Source of the DNA: Dendrosporobacter quercicolus
Lineage (GTDB): Bacteria > Bacillota > Negativicutes > DSM-1736 > Dendrosporobacteraceae
Reading direction: 5' to 3'
DNA length: 64,000 nucleotides
Assembly (NCBI RefSeq): GCF_900104455.1
Contig: NZ_FNHB01000001.1
Span: 1,110,794 to 1,174,793, forward strand
Shown here: positions 14,466-23,268 of the stretch, one piece after another
Layout: every line of letters begins with the position of its first letter
How positions within the stretch are numbered: position 1 is the first letter of the stretch
Position numbers and translations under genes: made by a program
Notes under the pieces: generated by a model
What the model was told of the DNA's origin: nothing
The model's database searches: none
Seen by the model: the letters and a program-made list of their open reading frames with translations, nothing else

Positions 14466-15191
14466 TTAAATTCCCTCGCCGGCGTCGTTATAGCCGAGGT
14501 ACGCTTTCTGGACTTTCGGATCGTTGAGCAGGTCTTTCGCCGCACCCTGGATGATCATCTTTCCGGTACTCAGTACATAACCCCGATCAGCAATGCTTAA
14601 CGCCATTGTAGAATTTTGCTCCACAAGCAGGACGGAAATTCCGCTATCGTTAATCTCTTTGATCAAAGAAAATACGTTGCATACTAACTGCGGCGCCAGT
14701 CCCAGGGAGGGCTCATCCAGAAGAAGCATTTTGGGGTTGGCCATCAATGCCCTGGAAATAGCAAGCATCTGTTGTTCGCCGCCGCTCAGGGTGCCGCCTT
14801 TTTGCCTGCGGCGCTCTTTTAAAATCGGAAAGCGTTCAAATTGTTCTTCCAGGGTTATCGCTACCGCCCGGCGGTTCCGCTGGAGAAAAGAACCCATTTT
14901 CAGATTTTCTTCCACGGTAAGCTCCGGAAATATCCACCGCCCCTCGGGAACCAATGCAATTCCGCAGGCTAAAACAGAGGATGGCGTATAGGCGGAAATA
15001 TCTTGGTCATGAAAAAAAATACCGCCTGCTCTTTTTTTCATCAAACCCACAATGCTTTTCAGCGTAGTGGATTTACCGGCTCCGTTGGAGCCGATGAGAG
15101 TAACCAGTTCGCCTTGGCCTACCTCCAGATTGATGCCGTGAATAGCCTCGACATTGCCATACCAGGCCCGCAGGTTTTGTACGCTTAGCAT
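14466..15191 (-). CDS. livF: Branched-chain-amino-acid-type ABC transporter ATPase LivF
   Basis: About 241 residues with Walker A GSNGAGKST, signature LSGGEQQMLAISRALM, Walker B MLLLDEPSLGLAP and H-loop region VEQN, the LivF pattern. The ATG at 15191 (MLSVQNLRAWYGN) is one base after the LivG stop and has GGGGGCG ahead; the longer ORF start at 15266 lies inside livG. It powers a HAAT-family uptake system with LivG. The substrate of the system need not be leucine, because the operon continues into ATC-hydrolase and nitroreductase genes. Confidence 0.95.
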   Translation of the reverse strand: MLSVQNLRAWYGNVEAIHGINLEVGQGELVTLIGSNGAGKSTTLKSIVGLMKKRAGGIFFHDQDISAYTPSSVLACGIALVPEGRWIFPELTVEENLKMGSFLQRNRRAVAITLEEQFERFPILKERRRQKGGTLSGGEQQMLAISRALMANPKMLLLDEPSLGLAPQLVCNVFSLIKEINDSGISVLLVEQNSTMALSIADRGYVLSTGKMIIQGAAKDLLNDPKVQKAYLGYNDAGEGI

Positions 15192-15192
15192 G

Positions 15193-15954
15193 TTACGCCC
15201 CCTTTCCCAGGTATTCGGCAATAACCCGCGGATTAACCTGCACTTCCTGCGGTGTCCCTTCCGCAATCTTTTGCCCGTGAGCCAGCACGGTAATTTGATC
15301 CGATACCGACATGAGAAGACTCATGTCGTGTTCCACCAAAATCACGGTGATTCCCATAGTGCGGATTGCCTGAATCCGTTCCATCAGTGTTTTTACCTCC
15401 GACTCGTTAAGACCGGCTGCCGGTTCATCCAGAAGCAGTAAACGGGGTTTCATCGCCAGGGCCCGGGCAATCTCCAGCCGCCGCTGATCACCATAAGAGA
15501 GGTTCTTGGCCTCTTCCTGCGCCACAGCCTGAAGCCCGAGCTTACAGAGTAAATCCAGGCTTTGTTCTTCGACAAATCGTTCTTCCCGGCGGACTTTTTC
15601 CGTATTCAGGATGGAAGTAAGCCAATTGGCGGAAGTCCGCCGGTGAAAACCCAGTTTTACATTATCCAGCACCGTCATGGAGGTAAAAAGGCGGATGTTT
15701 TGAAAGGTCCTCACAATACCCAGGCCTACTCTTTCGTCATTGCGCAGGTGTATAACCTCCTGTCCGTCAAAAACAAAGCTGCCGGAGGACGCCTTATAAT
15801 TCCCGGACAATACATTGAACAAGGTTGTCTTGCCCGCTCCGTTCGGTCCGATTAAGCCGTGAATTTCTCCGGCTTCCACCGTCATATCAATATCCTTCAG
15901 CGCGACAAGGCCGCCGAAGGTTTTCGTAATTTTCCGTATCTCGATCAAGGACAT
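15193..15954 (-). CDS. livG: Branched-chain-amino-acid-type ABC transporter ATPase LivG
   Basis: 253 residues with Walker A GPNGAGKTT, signature LSYGDQRRLEIARALA, Walker B LLLLDEPAAGLNESE and the VEHDMSLLMSVSD switch region, all diagnostic of LivG. Its usual length is about 255. It lies two bases after livM and one base before livF, consistent with one translational unit. It forms the cytoplasmic ATPase heterodimer of the importer. Confidence 0.95.
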   Translation of the reverse strand: MSLIEIRKITKTFGGLVALKDIDMTVEAGEIHGLIGPNGAGKTTLFNVLSGNYKASSGSFVFDGQEVIHLRNDERVGLGIVRTFQNIRLFTSMTVLDNVKLGFHRRTSANWLTSILNTEKVRREERFVEEQSLDLLCKLGLQAVAQEEAKNLSYGDQRRLEIARALAMKPRLLLLDEPAAGLNESEVKTLMERIQAIRTMGITVILVEHDMSLLMSVSDQITVLAHGQKIAEGTPQEVQVNPRVIAEYLGKGA

Positions 15955-15956
15955 GC

Positions 15957-16934
15957 CTATCCTTCCTCCTTAACGGCAAGCGCCTGTCTGCCGGCCATTT
16001 TTCTCCGGCGCATAAACCGCGGATACCAGCCGACAACTCCTGACGGCAGAACCAGCACGGTAATGACAATAGTAAAACCGTAAATCAATTCCCGGTATTC
16101 CTGCAGGAAACGAAAGGCTTCCGGAATAACCACCAAGAGGAAGGCTCCGACAACTGAACCGGTAAAGTTCCCGATACCGCCGAGGGCAATCATGGCCAGT
16201 ATGGCGAACGATTCATTCAGGCCAAAATTATCAGGACTTACATACGTCAGATAGTGCGCAAAAAAGCTGCCGGCCAGACCGGCGAAAAAGGTCGACAGCG
16301 TAAAGGCTCCCACCTTATAGCCGGTCAGATCGATCCCTGCCGACCGAGCCGCGATTTCATCATCACGAATGGCAAGCAGCGCCCGTCCTGTCCGGCTGGA
16401 GATCAGCCGTTGAAAAACGATATAGGTGGCGGCAGCCAGTACCAGAATGAGCAGATAGTAATCCCGGGGCTGGCTGATGACAACGCCAAAAATCTCGGGA
16501 CTGGGAATGCCCGGCAGACCGGCCGGACCGCCGGTCAGCCAGTCCAGATTAATAGCCAGCAGACGGACAATTTCATTGAAACCCATAGTCCCAATCGCTA
16601 AAAAAATACCTTTCAACCGCAGCGCCGGATAGGCGACCAGCCTGCCAATCAATGCGGTAATTATCCCGCTCAGGACAAACGCGGCAACAAAAGGCAGCTC
16701 CAGCCTCAGCGTCAGCAATGCCGACGTATAGGCGCCGATGCCATAAAAAGCGGCATGACCCAGAGAAAAAAGTCCGGTACTGCCCAGCAATAAATTCAGA
16801 CTGATGGCCAATATGGCATAGATGCCCGCCATGGTCAGTACATGGAAAATATATTGATCGTCAACAATCAGCGGTATAGCTGCCAATACAATGACAGCCG
16901 CCCATAAAATCGAGGTGACTCTTTGCGGTCTCAT
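15957..16934 (-). CDS. livM: Branched-chain-amino-acid-type ABC permease LivM
   Basis: 325-residue inner-membrane permease with about nine hydrophobic segments. Characteristic LivM motifs are LGSTGLFSLGHAAFYGIGAY and, later, RDDEIAARSAGIDLTGYKVG with FAGLAGSFFAHYL and ALGGIGNFTGSVVGAF. It overlaps the LivH stop by one base (position 16934), as in many liv operons. It forms the membrane channel with LivH. Confidence 0.95.
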   Translation of the reverse strand: MRPQRVTSILWAAVIVLAAIPLIVDDQYIFHVLTMAGIYAILAISLNLLLGSTGLFSLGHAAFYGIGAYTSALLTLRLELPFVAAFVLSGIITALIGRLVAYPALRLKGIFLAIGTMGFNEIVRLLAINLDWLTGGPAGLPGIPSPEIFGVVISQPRDYYLLILVLAAATYIVFQRLISSRTGRALLAIRDDEIAARSAGIDLTGYKVGAFTLSTFFAGLAGSFFAHYLTYVSPDNFGLNESFAILAMIALGGIGNFTGSVVGAFLLVVIPEAFRFLQEYRELIYGFTIVITVLVLPSGVVGWYPRFMRRRKMAGRQALAVKEEG

Positions 16935-17806
16935 TATACTTTTTCCTCCTCCACACGCCCCAGCAACCCGGAAGGACGAATCAATAGTACCGCAATCAGT
17001 ATGGCAAACGCAATGACATCACGATAGCCAGCCGAAATATACGCCACTGTCAGGCTTTCAATAAGACCCAGCAGCAACGAGCCCAGCATCGCCCCGCTCA
17101 CACTGCCGATACCGCCCAGCGTGGCTGCGGCCAGCGCCTTAAGAGAAATAATGACTCCCATCCGCGGATAAAAAGCACCGTAGTACGCACCGACCACCAA
17201 CCCCGCAATGCCGGCCAGAGCAGAAGCCAGGGCAAAGGACAGGGCCACCACATGGTTGGTATTCACGCCCATCAAACCGGCTCCGTCAAAATGCATGGAA
17301 GTGGCACGCAGTGCCAGCCCCCAGCGGGTTTTATGAATAAATAACTGCAGCGCCAGCATCAGCAGCAGCGTCAAACCGATCACAATAATTTCAATCCCGG
17401 AAATTATAATTCCTCCCAGATGAAAGGTATAGATACCAATATCATAGGGAAATGCTTTGGTGTCCGCTCCCGCCAGCAGCAGTACTCCGGCCTGCAAAAT
17501 AATAGAAATTCCAATGGTGATTAAGGCCGGCGACAACGCCGACCCCTCCCGGAACGGACGAAAAGCAATCCGTTCCGTCAGCAACCCTAATACCAAAGAT
17601 ACCGCCATGGCAGCCAGCAGCCCTTCCAGAGGCCCAAGCTGGAAAGCGGCAATAGCCGTTAACCCGGCAAAAGCGCCAACCATGAAAACTTCACCATGAG
17701 CAAAAGTGATCATCTTCAGTATGCCGCAAATCAGGGCGAAGCCCACTGCCAGCAGCGCATACATGCTGCCCAGCGTCAGGCCGTTAATCACTTGTTGCAA
17801 TAGCAT
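16934..17806 (-). CDS. livH: Branched-chain-amino-acid-type ABC permease LivH
   Basis: 290-residue permease with eight or so hydrophobic segments. LivH signatures are INGLTLGSMYALLAVGFALI, MITFAHGEVFMVGAF, and the C-terminal AATLGGIGSVSGAMLGSLLL. It follows the binding-protein gene by 26 bases and overlaps livM by one base. Confidence 0.95.
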   Translation of the reverse strand: MLLQQVINGLTLGSMYALLAVGFALICGILKMITFAHGEVFMVGAFAGLTAIAAFQLGPLEGLLAAMAVSLVLGLLTERIAFRPFREGSALSPALITIGISIILQAGVLLLAGADTKAFPYDIGIYTFHLGGIIISGIEIIVIGLTLLLMLALQLFIHKTRWGLALRATSMHFDGAGLMGVNTNHVVALSFALASALAGIAGLVVGAYYGAFYPRMGVIISLKALAAATLGGIGSVSGAMLGSLLLGLIESLTVAYISAGYRDVIAFAILIAVLLIRPSGLLGRVEEEKV

Positions 17807-17832
17807 ACTCCGGTCCTCCTTTTGTCTCTCGT

Positions 17833-19005
17833 TTATAAATGATAAGGAACAAATTTTCCCTCTTTCACGGTAATAGGAAATAATTCCGGCTGGCTTAACT
17901 GCCGTGTTGGGCTGTAGGTAATAGAATCTTGCGATGCAGCCGGAAAGTTTTGGGTTTTTGCCAGTTCATCACGAACCGATTTTCGGGTAATTTCACCCTG
18001 TTCAGCACTTTTTGCCGCGGCATTGGCAATCAGCCGCAAGGCATCATAAGCCTGGACGGCAAAGGTATCCGGTTCGCTTGCCCCGTATTTTTCCTGATAT
18101 TTTGCGGTGAAATGCTGTAAAGTTTCTCCGGGATTGCCTATATTAAACACGGATAAGGTCACCAATCCCTCCACGGCATCGCCGCCAAGCGAAAGCAGGG
18201 CCGGTGAGTGAACGGAGGAGGAAGCAATAAAGGTGGCTTTGACCCCCAAATCCTTAGCCTGTTTCATAATCAACGCCGTATCGGTATAATAGGAACCCAG
18301 TATAATCACATCAGGATTCAGTTCTTTCACTTTTGTCAGCTGGGCTTTAAAATCTTTATCGGTGCTTAAGTAGGCCTCGCTTGCCACCACTTCAGCCTGT
18401 TTTGCCTGGACAGCCTGTACGGCATTGTCCTTCACGGCTTTACCAAAGTCGGTATTGAGATAAAGCACGGCAACTTTTTTCGCTTTCAGCTTGTCCGTGG
18501 CCAGATTTGCCATAGCAATGGCCTGATCAGCCTGTGTCGGGCAAAGCTGAAATACATAATCACCATGTTTTGTCAGTTCCGGGTGTGACGGATTAAAAGC
18601 GAACTGAACCAAGCCGGCTTTTTGGTAAATCGGCGAGGCCGACCAGGTGGCGTTTGTGGAAAAATCGCCCAGTTCGGCTATAATTCGTTCATCTTTTACA
18701 AACTTTTGGGCAATGCTGGCCGCCTGCTTCGGATCGGCCTGGCTGTCTTCATAAATCAGCTTAATCAGCCGTCCGTTTACTCCGCCCTTGGCATTAATTT
18801 CTTCGGCGGCAATTTCGAGGCCCTTCTTCCACATGGCTCCATATTCGGCGCCATCACCGCTGAAGGGGCCGGCAACGCCTACATAAAGCGCATTGTCTCC
18901 TTCTGTTTTCGCTCCCTGGGAACCGCCGCAGCCACCCAATAATACGGCGATTATTACTGTCATTACCATCAGCAGACCATAACGAATCCGTTTCACATTC
19001 ATCAT
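17833..19005 (-). CDS. Periplasmic substrate-binding lipoprotein of the liv-type importer
   Basis: 390 residues with a lipoprotein signal peptide (LLMVMTVIIAVLLGGCGG, lipobox LLGGC, acylated Cys about 26). The mature part is a Leu/Ile/Val-binding-protein-like fold (PF13458 type): VGVAGPFSGDGAEYG, GVNGRLIKLIYEDSQADPKQ, then ADQAIAMANLATDKLKAKKV and PDVIILGSYYTDTALIMKQA. It captures a solute in the periplasm for LivHM. It is the first gene of the operon. Such proteins also bind aromatic acids, amides or short peptides, so the true ligand is open; the downstream enzymes hint at a nitrogen/sulphur heterocycle. Confidence 0.92.
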   Translation of the reverse strand: MMNVKRIRYGLLMVMTVIIAVLLGGCGGSQGAKTEGDNALYVGVAGPFSGDGAEYGAMWKKGLEIAAEEINAKGGVNGRLIKLIYEDSQADPKQAASIAQKFVKDERIIAELGDFSTNATWSASPIYQKAGLVQFAFNPSHPELTKHGDYVFQLCPTQADQAIAMANLATDKLKAKKVAVLYLNTDFGKAVKDNAVQAVQAKQAEVVASEAYLSTDKDFKAQLTKVKELNPDVIILGSYYTDTALIMKQAKDLGVKATFIASSSVHSPALLSLGGDAVEGLVTLSVFNIGNPGETLQHFTAKYQEKYGASEPDTFAVQAYDALRLIANAAAKSAEQGEITRKSVRDELAKTQNFPAASQDSITYSPTRQLSQPELFPITVKEGKFVPYHL

Positions 19006-19054
19006 CCTTTACCGTTTTTTTCAGTTTGTAGCTTGTTAGAAATTACCCTGTCTT

Positions 19055-19300
19055 TTAAATTCTGGCCTCTACGACTTCCGGCAGTCCCAGCCGTTTCGGC
19101 GGCGCCGGATTCTGATCGGGATAGCCGACATCCACATGGGTCACCGCTTTGCTATACTCCAGAAGCTCAAAAACGTTTATTCAGCCTTTTATCCTATCCT
19201 CCGTATTAAAGGTGAGCCAGACACCGCCCAGACCTTGCGCGGAACTCCGCCTCAGCCATCATTAGATAGGCCTGGCGTATAATCTTGGTTATAACACATC
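19055..19300 (-). pseudogene. Nitroreductase C-terminal remnant with several frameshifts
   Basis: Minus-strand fragments in different frames align in order with nitroreductase family C-termini: AYLMMAEAEF, then AQGLGGVWLTFNTEDRIK, then RLNKRF, then ELLEYSKAVTHVDVGYPDQN with an ending PKRLGLPEVVEARI and a stop at 19055-19057. The GLGGVWL block and the VGYPDQxPAPPKR tail are typical. At least two frameshifts separate the pieces. It lies upstream of the liv operon, which ends in an intact nitroreductase from another branch of the family. Confidence 0.7.
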
Positions 19301-19345
19301 CCCCCTCATTTTGTTATTTGTTGCGCCAGCTTTCTGCAAAAATAC

Positions 19346-19374
19346 AAAAAGCCGCGCAGAATAATCTGCCCAGC
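19346..19374 (-). terminator. Terminator after the MarR gene
   Basis: On the minus strand GCTGGGCAGA-TTAT-TCTGCGCGGC folds into a stem with one mismatch and is followed by five T residues (A run 19346-19350 on plus). Confidence 0.65.
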
Positions 19375-19498
19375 CTTCAGTTTTTCTGATCAGCATCGGA
19401 GAAATAATTTTATTATGTTTTTTAGCAGTCCTTCTATAGACCTGAGACTCTTTACTTTTACTTACCGTCTAAACCAAAGGCCCATAGATACTATAACG

Positions 19499-19954
19499 TT
19501 ACTCTGAAGACGTTTTGTGCAATGCTTTCTCATATTTCATCAAAAATTCTTTCAAAAAATCCATTTCACTCTGCGAGGCATTTTCCAGAAGCGTGCTAAC
19601 AACCGCATTATAGGAATCATGATTGCGTTTATGACCCAGGTACGCCTTTTCCCCCTTTGAAGTAAGGCGCAGAATCACCTTCCGGTTATTACCGGGATCA
19701 GGTTCCTTGCTGACAACACCTTTTTTTTCCAGACGCATAATCATCTGGGACACCGCCCCCCTCGTTATACCCAGCCCGCGGGCAATCGCCGAGAGATGAA
19801 GCGCCTGGTTTTCTTTAATAAACTGAACCATATGAATTTCGGAATGATATAAGAGCGTATCGGTATCAAAATAATTCACTTTAGCGTCTTTTTCATAAAA
19901 TCCGGCTATGATATTTAAAAGCAACTGGCTAATTATCAGCTTGTCATCTATCAT
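19499..19954 (-). CDS. MarR-family transcriptional regulator
   Basis: About 151 residues. Winged helix visible as LHLSAIARGLGITRGAVSQM, IMRLEKKGVVSKEPDPGNNR and KVILRLTSKGEKA. The ATG at 19954 is preferred; the longer ORF start at 20032 would place the operator inside the gene. A perfect 12-bp inverted repeat overlaps the promoter immediately upstream, which indicates autoregulation. No co-transcribed target is obvious: the next minus-strand genes are the nitroreductase remnant and the liv operon, and the antiporter lies upstream in the same orientation. It may have controlled the lost nitroreductase. Confidence 0.88.
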   Translation of the reverse strand: MIDDKLIISQLLLNIIAGFYEKDAKVNYFDTDTLLYHSEIHMVQFIKENQALHLSAIARGLGITRGAVSQMIMRLEKKGVVSKEPDPGNNRKVILRLTSKGEKAYLGHKRNHDSYNAVVSTLLENASQSEMDFLKEFLMKYEKALHKTSSE

Positions 19955-19958
19955 ATTC

Positions 19959-19990
19959 AATATTGTATAGCTACTATACAATATTGTCAA
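19959..19990 (-). promoter_or_regulatory. MarR promoter with 12-bp perfect inverted repeat
   Basis: AATATTGTATAG (19959-19970) and CTATACAATATT (19974-19985) form a perfect palindrome with a three-base centre. On the minus strand a TTGACA lies at its upstream edge and TACAAT 17 bases further, so the palindrome fills the spacer and -10. This is a strong candidate operator of the MarR protein that begins at 19954. Confidence 0.8.
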
Positions 19991-20221
19991 TCCCTGTCGA
20001 AAAATAAAACAATGCCAATTGCTGGCTGCCATTGTTATCGGTTATAAGCTTCTAATTTCCCTGGACTCCGCTGCTATTTTTATTTCCGCCCTGTCCGGCC
20101 GTTATCGTTCCGTGGCGGCATTTTTCGCCTTTACTCATCCAACGGCCAGAGACAAGCGCCGCAGCTTCGGTAACTCGTACAAATTCTAATGCCAGTTTAC
20201 GATCTTAATTAACCCGCTCGT

Positions 20222-21370
20222 TTAATTGTCTTTGCCCAATTCTTTTTTAGCGAACAGCCACTTTAACAGGGGTGGCGTTACCAGTGTGGTCAGGATAACT
20301 ACGACAACAATTGCGGTAAAGTATTCTGCTTGCAGCAAGCGGGACTCTAAGCCAATCGCTGCTAAAATAAGCGCAACTTCCCCTCGTGATACCATGCCTG
20401 CCCCAATTCTCAGAGAGGATAAATTTCCAAAACCTGTTAGCCTTGCCCCTAGTCCCGAACCGAACAATTTGCTTAAAATGGCAACTATCGTAAGACCGGC
20501 AATAATCCATAGTTGATCCCCTGTCCCGGCAAACGAAACAGAAAGCCCAATACTAACAAAAAACACCGGTACAAAAAAGGCATACGCGATCGGCTGGATT
20601 TTGCGCTCCACCTCATGGTTGTACTTAGTTTGTGAAATCGCTACCCCCGCGGCAAATGCGCCAATGATTCCAGCCACGCCAAGCGCTTCGGCCAGATAGG
20701 CAAAAAAGAAACAAATGATTAGCGCTGCACTGGCAATCGTTTCCGATACCCGCAGAGGGGCTAACATTTTCAATACCCGCGGTACAACTTTCCAGCCCAA
20801 CAAAGCGATTGCGGCAAAAAACAAGAATTTTTTGCCGATAATTAAGCTGAGGCTTACTTGCTCCGCCGTGAGCAGGCTCATCATAACCGTCAGCACAATA
20901 ACGACCAAAATGTCATCCAGCACAGCCGCGCCTAATATGGTTGTGCTTTCACGGCTTTTTAACTGCCCAAGTTCCTTGAGGGTCTGTGCGGAAATACTCA
21001 CTGATGTAGCCGAAAATAACAGGCCTAAAAATAACGCATGACTTTGTTCCATACCAATTGAGATACCGGCCAGGCAGCAAAATACTAATGGCGCAGCAAT
21101 TCCGCCTACAGCGACGGCAATGGACGAATTGCGATTTTGATTAAGCGCTTTAATATCTGTTTCCAGACCGGCAATAAACATCAAGAGTAAAACGCCGATC
21201 TCGCTGATCTGCGTAATCATTTCCGAGGGCCCGATCCACCCCAATACCGCTGGGCCGATCACAATTCCGCTGACAAGCTTACCTAATACTGCCGGTTGTC
21301 CCAGTTTGACACTTAGTTCCCCGGCTAATTTGGTTGCCAGTAAAATAATCAATATTTGTAAAAACAGCAC
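20222..21370 (-). CDS. CPA2-family cation:proton antiporter
   Basis: 382-residue inner-membrane protein with 11-13 hydrophobic segments and no C-terminal TrkA domain. Motifs include QPAVLGKLVSGIVIGPAVLG, ISEIGVLLLMFIAGLETD, SATSVSISAQTLKELGQLKS and GAAVLDDILVVIVLTV with the conserved DD pair in the transport core, as in NapA/KefB-type antiporters. It probably exchanges Na+ or K+ for H+. The start is GTG 21370 with GAGG upstream. A strong minus-strand terminator-like hairpin lies about 175 bases upstream (21544-21617). Confidence 0.9.
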   Translation of the reverse strand: MLFLQILIILLATKLAGELSVKLGQPAVLGKLVSGIVIGPAVLGWIGPSEMITQISEIGVLLLMFIAGLETDIKALNQNRNSSIAVAVGGIAAPLVFCCLAGISIGMEQSHALFLGLLFSATSVSISAQTLKELGQLKSRESTTILGAAVLDDILVVIVLTVMMSLLTAEQVSLSLIIGKKFLFFAAIALLGWKVVPRVLKMLAPLRVSETIASAALIICFFFAYLAEALGVAGIIGAFAAGVAISQTKYNHEVERKIQPIAYAFFVPVFFVSIGLSVSFAGTGDQLWIIAGLTIVAILSKLFGSGLGARLTGFGNLSSLRIGAGMVSRGEVALILAAIGLESRLLQAEYFTAIVVVVILTTLVTPPLLKWLFAKKELGKDN

Positions 21371-21543
21371 CCTGGCCTCACACCTTCCGCTATTATATCC
21401 ATATAGGTGACTGTAGCCATTTACTTCAGCCTTCTTGCCGCCATATGGAGCATTCCATTATTTTTAAAAATCATCTCCTATTTTATCACCATCCTTTACT
21501 ATCAATTCCTGCTATTACAGCAAAAAGCAGCCCTTTTTTGCAT

Positions 21544-21617
21544 AAAAAAAGGAAACTACTTTCAACAAGTCTGGGTCCTCCCCCCTGAGTAACCCAGACG
21601 ACTTGAAAACAGTTTCC
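21544..21617 (-). terminator. Long terminator-like hairpin upstream of the antiporter
   Basis: On the minus strand GGAAACT...AGTTTCC closes a long stem that also pairs CAAGTC with GACTTG and TCTGGGT with ACCCAGA, followed by seven T residues (A run 21544-21550 on plus). It either ends transcription of the 21637-21882 frame or acts as an attenuator in the antiporter leader. Confidence 0.75.
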
Positions 21618-21636
21618 TGTCCAACCGGTTTAATGC

Positions 21637-21882
21637 TTATTTAACTAAATATATTGTATTTAAAAATGAGCAAAATGTCAAATTAAAGGCGCAAGTCAGG
21701 ATGAAATTCAGACCCGCACATATGATTGCAGCCTTGTCGGCTGCGCCTTTAGGCATCCGGCTTTTCATGGCAAAATTGTACGGCCTCTCACCTTCTCCGA
21801 CAGGCAGGCATTGTGCCGTATCGTCGCCGAATACCTTTGCGATATTCAAAATAGCAGATTCTATTTCCTGTTTGCCGCTCAT
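21637..21882 (-). CDS. Small protein of unknown function
   Basis: 81 codons starting MSGKQEIESAILNIAKVFGD and containing CLPVGEGERPYNFAMKSR, then a hydrophobic C-terminus. I do not recognise it. It lies about 150 bases downstream of the ACR3-like gene and ends 20 bases before the terminator hairpin at 21544-21617, which supports transcription in this direction. A neighbouring minus-strand frame just upstream (about 21895-21985) reads LSLPPGEGEKGHINI, which shares the LPxGEGE pattern. The two may be pieces of one decayed gene or duplicated segments. No convincing ribosome site is visible. Confidence 0.35.
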   Translation of the reverse strand: MSGKQEIESAILNIAKVFGDDTAQCLPVGEGERPYNFAMKSRMPKGAADKAAIICAGLNFILTCAFNLTFCSFLNTIYLVK

Positions 21883-22033
21883 AGGCGTTCATCCATTTCT
21901 CAACTCGAAATGGTTAATATTGATATGTCCTTTTTCGCCTTCACCCGGTGGCAAAGACAGGATACCCCATGATTGAGGTATCCGACTCTGTGTAGAGTAG
22001 AGAATTTAGCGCCTATAACCTGCGGTGGCATCT

Positions 22034-23005
22034 CTAAATTTCCTGTTTTCCAGCCTGCTTATTGCGAATTACCAGCAAAGCTTTTGTGATTAGCATCAAT
22101 GCGGGAAGTTCTATAAGCGGTTCAATAATCATAATCAGATGGATCAGCGGCTCATTAGGAAATGCCATAAGCGCTACACCTAGTGTCATAGGCGAATTTT
22201 TTGCTACGATAGTCAGTGTTAAACTGGCGGTATCTTCATAGGAATATCCAAAGCCGTTTCCCACCAATTGCGCCAAAACAAAATTGATCATGTAAAACAG
22301 AACAATGGGAATAAGTAACACAGCAACAACATTTAAATTTGACAGCAGACTGCTTCCCTTTGCAGCAAACATTGCCGTAATCGCCATTGCAAGCAGTATT
22401 GTTTGTGATGCGCTAAATTTGGCGAAAATTTTATCCCGGCTATCGTTATTTTGCATCTTGCTTAACAAAAATTTTCCTAATTGCGCCAATGTAAAAGGTA
22501 AAAGCAACATAACAGTAATGCTAATAAGGACTTCTTGCATATTGGCAGTTCCGGATGCGCTGCCAAAAATCAAAAGATAAAGCGGCAACAATATTACCTG
22601 TAAAATGAGATTAACGGGTAATACACTCGCCGATAGCGGAACATTCCCCTTAACTGCACCTGTGAATATGAGATACCAGTCAGTGCAAGGAGTGACCATT
22701 AGCATGATAAATCCAATCTGCAAGATTGCAGAGCTGGAAAGGAACAGTTTCCCCAATAGCCACACCAATATGGGCGTCCAAACAAAGTTTATTAAAACCG
22801 TTGTAATAGAAAACTTTATATTGGCAAATGCTTTTCGGTAATCATTTAACGGTATATTTAAAAAAGCTCCAAACAACATTACAAACAGAAATGGGGTTAC
22901 AAAATTTTCAGCATATTGTTCTATAATTTGAATTTGACCGAGCAATATGCCAATAGGTATGGCAAGAAAAATAATGAATGATTGATATTTCTCAAGTTTA
23001 CTCAT
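22034..23005 (-). CDS. Bile acid:sodium symporter / ACR3-like arsenite permease family protein
   Basis: 323 residues with about ten membrane segments: PFLFVMLFGAFLNIPL, FVWTPILVWLLG, MLMVTPCTDWYLIFTGAVKG (the PCT motif that in ACR3 carries the essential Cys), AKNSPMTLGVALMAFP and IEPLIELPALMLI. The pattern fits the SBF/ACR3 superfamily and proteins usually named arsenic resistance protein. It would export arsenite or transport an organic anion. GGGGG lies ahead of ATG 23005. An inverted repeat at 23027-23053 overlaps the presumed promoter. No arsR or arsC is adjacent, so the arsenic role is inference. Confidence 0.8.
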   Translation of the reverse strand: MSKLEKYQSFIIFLAIPIGILLGQIQIIEQYAENFVTPFLFVMLFGAFLNIPLNDYRKAFANIKFSITTVLINFVWTPILVWLLGKLFLSSSAILQIGFIMLMVTPCTDWYLIFTGAVKGNVPLSASVLPVNLILQVILLPLYLLIFGSASGTANMQEVLISITVMLLLPFTLAQLGKFLLSKMQNNDSRDKIFAKFSASQTILLAMAITAMFAAKGSSLLSNLNVVAVLLIPIVLFYMINFVLAQLVGNGFGYSYEDTASLTLTIVAKNSPMTLGVALMAFPNEPLIHLIMIIEPLIELPALMLITKALLVIRNKQAGKQEI

Positions 23006-23026
23006 TTAAATTCCCCCAAAGTATGG

Positions 23027-23053
23027 ATACTTCAATAGTTCAGTATGAAGTAT
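23027..23053. promoter_or_regulatory. Inverted repeat upstream of the ACR3-like gene
   Basis: ATACTTCA (23027-23034) and TGAAGTAT (23046-23053) are perfect eight-base arms separated by 11 bases, 22 bases upstream of the ATG at 23005. It resembles a repressor operator, possibly of the ArsR type. Confidence 0.45.
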
Positions 23054-23268
23054 ATACGCAATTTTTCCTATGACTGGCGGTATATCCAAACATCCGCCAA
23101 TTAGCTTCGGCCAGCTATATGCTTAATAGAATAACATACAAATGCTAACAGTGTTTTCACAATACTGACTTTAGATTGACTTTATTGGATAAAGCGAACA
23201 TTATAAGATGAAGTTCTGATAAAATATATAGTGAGCAGCTGATACAGGTTATGGAATTATGGTGATTT

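Noticed and set aside
21544-21617. A known Na+/Li+ riboswitch before the antiporter
   Set aside because: Only a terminator-like stem is visible; no family consensus could be matched by eye.
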